From: Microbacterium sp.
Lineage (GTDB): Bacteria; Actinomycetota; Actinomycetes; Actinomycetales; Microbacteriaceae
Assembly (NCBI GenBank): GCA_003248845.1
Contig: QFPD01000173.1
Span: 1-5,311, forward strand
DNA: 5,311 bases
Reading direction: 5' to 3'
The notes below the pieces were generated by a model. It was not told where the DNA came from. It ran no database searches and was given only the letters and a program-made list of their open reading frames with translations. Below are positions 3,914 to 5,311 of the stretch, piece after piece. Within the stretch, counting starts at the first letter, position 1. Each line of letters begins with the position of its first letter. The translations under genes were made by a program, and so were the position numbers.

Positions 3914-5311
3914 TCAGTTGCGCTCGAGGTAGCGCATCGGGATCTCGATGGTCACCTCGGTGCCTGATCCGACGAGCGTGTGCCAATCGATCGTGCCGCT
4001 GAGCTCTCCCTGGATGAGAGTGCGCACGATCTGCGTGCCGAGGCCGCGCCCGACCTGCCCCTCCGGCAGCCCCACGCCGGTGTCGCGCACCTTGACCCCC
4101 AGGGACTCCGGTGTGCGCTCGGCGATGATCTCGACTTCGCCTTCACGATCCGCGAGCCCGTGCTCGACCGCGTTCGTCACGAGCTCGGTGAGCGCGAGCG
4201 CGAGGGGCGTCGCGTACTCGCTCGGAAGCGTCCCGAACCGCCCCGTCTTGACGGTGCGGGCACGCGTGTTGGGCGATGCCGCGACCTCCGCGACGAGCTT
4301 CAGCACACGGTCGAACACGTCGTCGAAGTCGACGTTCTGCGCGAGTCCTTCGGACAGTGTGTCGTGCACCACCGCGATCGCCGACACGCGCCGCATGGCG
4401 TGAGTCAAGGCATCCCGCGCTTCATCCGAGTGCGTGCGGCGCGCCTGGATGCGCAGAAGCGACGCCACGGTCTGCAGGTTGTTCTTGACGCGATGGTGGA
4501 TCTCACGGATCGTCGCATCCTTCGTGATGAGTTCCTGCTCCTGATGCCGGATCTCCGTCACGTCGCGGCACAGCACGATCGCGCCGATGCGGTGGCCTCG
4601 GTCCTTCAGCGGAATCGTACGCAGCGACACCGTCACTCCGCGCGCCTCGATGTCGGCCCGCCACGGCGCACGGCCGGCCATGACGATCGGCAGCGATTCG
4701 TCGAAGTCGCGTCCCTTGGGGAGGATGCCGGATGCCACCTCGAGCAGCGACTCGCCCTCGAGCTCGTCGTCGAATCCCAGCCGGTTGAAGGCGGAGAGGG
4801 CATTCGGGCTTGCGAACGTCGTGATGCCGTCGACGTCGATGCGGATGAGACCGTCGGAGGCCCGGGGCGCTCCACGGCGCGGAGACGTCGGCGCGGCGAG
4901 GTCGGGGAAGTCGGCGGCGGCGACCATGCCGAACAGGTCGTCCGCGCAATCATTGAAGGTGATCTGCTGCCGCGACGGTGTGCGGGCCTCGCCGAGGTTC
5001 GTGTGCCGGGTCAGGACGCCGAGCACCGTGGGCGGCGTGTCCGCATTCCCTCGCGCGCGCACGATCGGCACGGCACGCACGCGCGTCGGGGTCTCTTCGA
5101 ACCAGTCCGGCGACGCCGAATCGACGATCTCGACGCGCGTGAAGGCATCGCGCACCTGGGTGTGCCACTGCGGCCGGACGAGATCCCCCACGATGTCGCG
5201 GTAGAAGAGCGTCGCCGCCCCCGAGGGCCGCGTGTGCGCGACCGCGATGAACGCGTCGTCGGCCGTCGGCACCCAGATGACGATGTCCGCGAAAGCGAGG
5301 TCCGCGAGGAG
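3914..5311 (-). CDS. pdtaS: PdtaS-like sensor histidine kinase (GAF-PAS-HisKA_2-HATPase), 5' end outside window
   Basis: Soluble two-component sensor kinase. In mycobacteria PdtaS phosphorylates PdtaR, an ANTAR-domain antiterminator that binds RNA. The frame is open to the right edge, giving 465 visible residues that begin LLADLAFADIVIWV; the GTG at 5272 is internal to the first domain and is not the start, so the N-terminus is missing. Visible order: GAF-type sensor (1 to about 135), linker PRRGAPRASDG, PAS domain (about 151-252, ending IVLCRDVTE), HisKA_2 helix with the phosphoacceptor in EIHHRVKNNLQTVASLLRIQ (His272/His273), then the ATPase domain with N-box ELVTNAVEHG (376-385), G1 DTGVGLPEG (410-418), GRGLGTQIV (422-430) and GTEV (450-453). 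No membrane segment is seen, so a cytoplasmic signal is likely. HHRVKNN is diagnostic for HisKA_2 as opposed to classical HisKA. No response regulator lies in the window, as expected since pdtaR is unlinked in mycobacteria. All ATP-binding motifs are intact. Confidence 0.93.
   Translation of the reverse strand, partial: LLADLAFADIVIWVPTADDAFIAVAHTRPSGAATLFYRDIVGDLVRPQWHTQVRDAFTRVEIVDSASPDWFEETPTRVRAVPIVRARGNADTPPTVLGVLTRHTNLGEARTPSRQQITFNDCADDLFGMVAAADFPDLAAPTSPRRGAPRASDGLIRIDVDGITTFASPNALSAFNRLGFDDELEGESLLEVASGILPKGRDFDESLPIVMAGRAPWRADIEARGVTVSLRTIPLKDRGHRIGAIVLCRDVTEIRHQEQELITKDATIREIHHRVKNNLQTVASLLRIQARRTHSDEARDALTHAMRRVSAIAVVHDTLSEGLAQNVDFDDVFDRVLKLVAEVAASPNTRARTVKTGRFGTLPSEYATPLALALTELVTNAVEHGLADREGEVEIIAERTPESLGVKVRDTGVGLPEGQVGRGLGTQIVRTLIQGELSGTIDWHTLVGSGTEVTIEIPMRYLERN

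Noticed and set aside
5267..5272. GTG at 5272 as the start of the sensor kinase
   Set aside because: The codons upstream of it to the window edge read LLADLAFADIVIWV, which continues the sensor domain of known homologues. The gene is cut by the window.
1..5311. Novel defence, mobile or CRISPR-type system
   Set aside because: No spaced repeats, transposase, integrase, recombinase or toxin-antitoxin pair was seen; all six genes are chromosomal types and base composition is even across the window.

Overview
The window is GC-rich, densely coded chromosomal DNA from an actinobacterium, most likely a member of Microbacteriaceae (Microbacterium-like). The signs are the heavily G/C-ending codon use, a WhiB-family gene, an actinobacterial-type RsgA, and protein wording in the kinase, RsgA and AroA close to what I recall from Microbacterium. 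The genus assignment is an inference from memory and was not searched.

Layout: six protein genes fill almost all of the window. On the + strand, the 3' part of aroA (its start lies left of the window) is followed 40 bp later by rsgA, and after another 43 bp by a bcp/PrxQ-type peroxiredoxin gene that appears to have its own leaderless promoter. A small four-helix membrane protein of unknown function lies on the - strand and converges on bcp; the two stop codons form the ends of one perfect inverted repeat. A divergent spacer of 266 bp then leads to whiB1 on the + strand, with a strong ribosome binding site and a stable hairpin in the probable leader. whiB1 converges on a - strand HisKA_2-family sensor kinase (PdtaS-like), whose 5' end runs off the right edge. 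A second GC-rich hairpin lies between those two stop codons.

How it fits together: from memory of the Mycobacterium tuberculosis gene order, whiB1, convergent pdtaS, rshA/sigH, aroA and the rsgA homologue all lie within about ten genes of each other. This window appears to be a rearranged version of that conserved neighbourhood, with bcp and the membrane gene between rsgA and whiB1. aroA (shikimate pathway) and rsgA (30S subunit maturation) are housekeeping genes. bcp, WhiB1 (iron-sulfur, nitric-oxide-responsive in mycobacteria) and the PdtaS-like kinase suggest a redox/stress theme, but the sequence does not prove a functional link.

I found no mobile element, CRISPR array, tRNA, rRNA or phage gene, and no convincing new multi-gene system. 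The least explained items are the four-helix membrane protein, the structured whiB1 leader and the stop-spanning hairpin. No gene-free stretch exceeds 300 bases.
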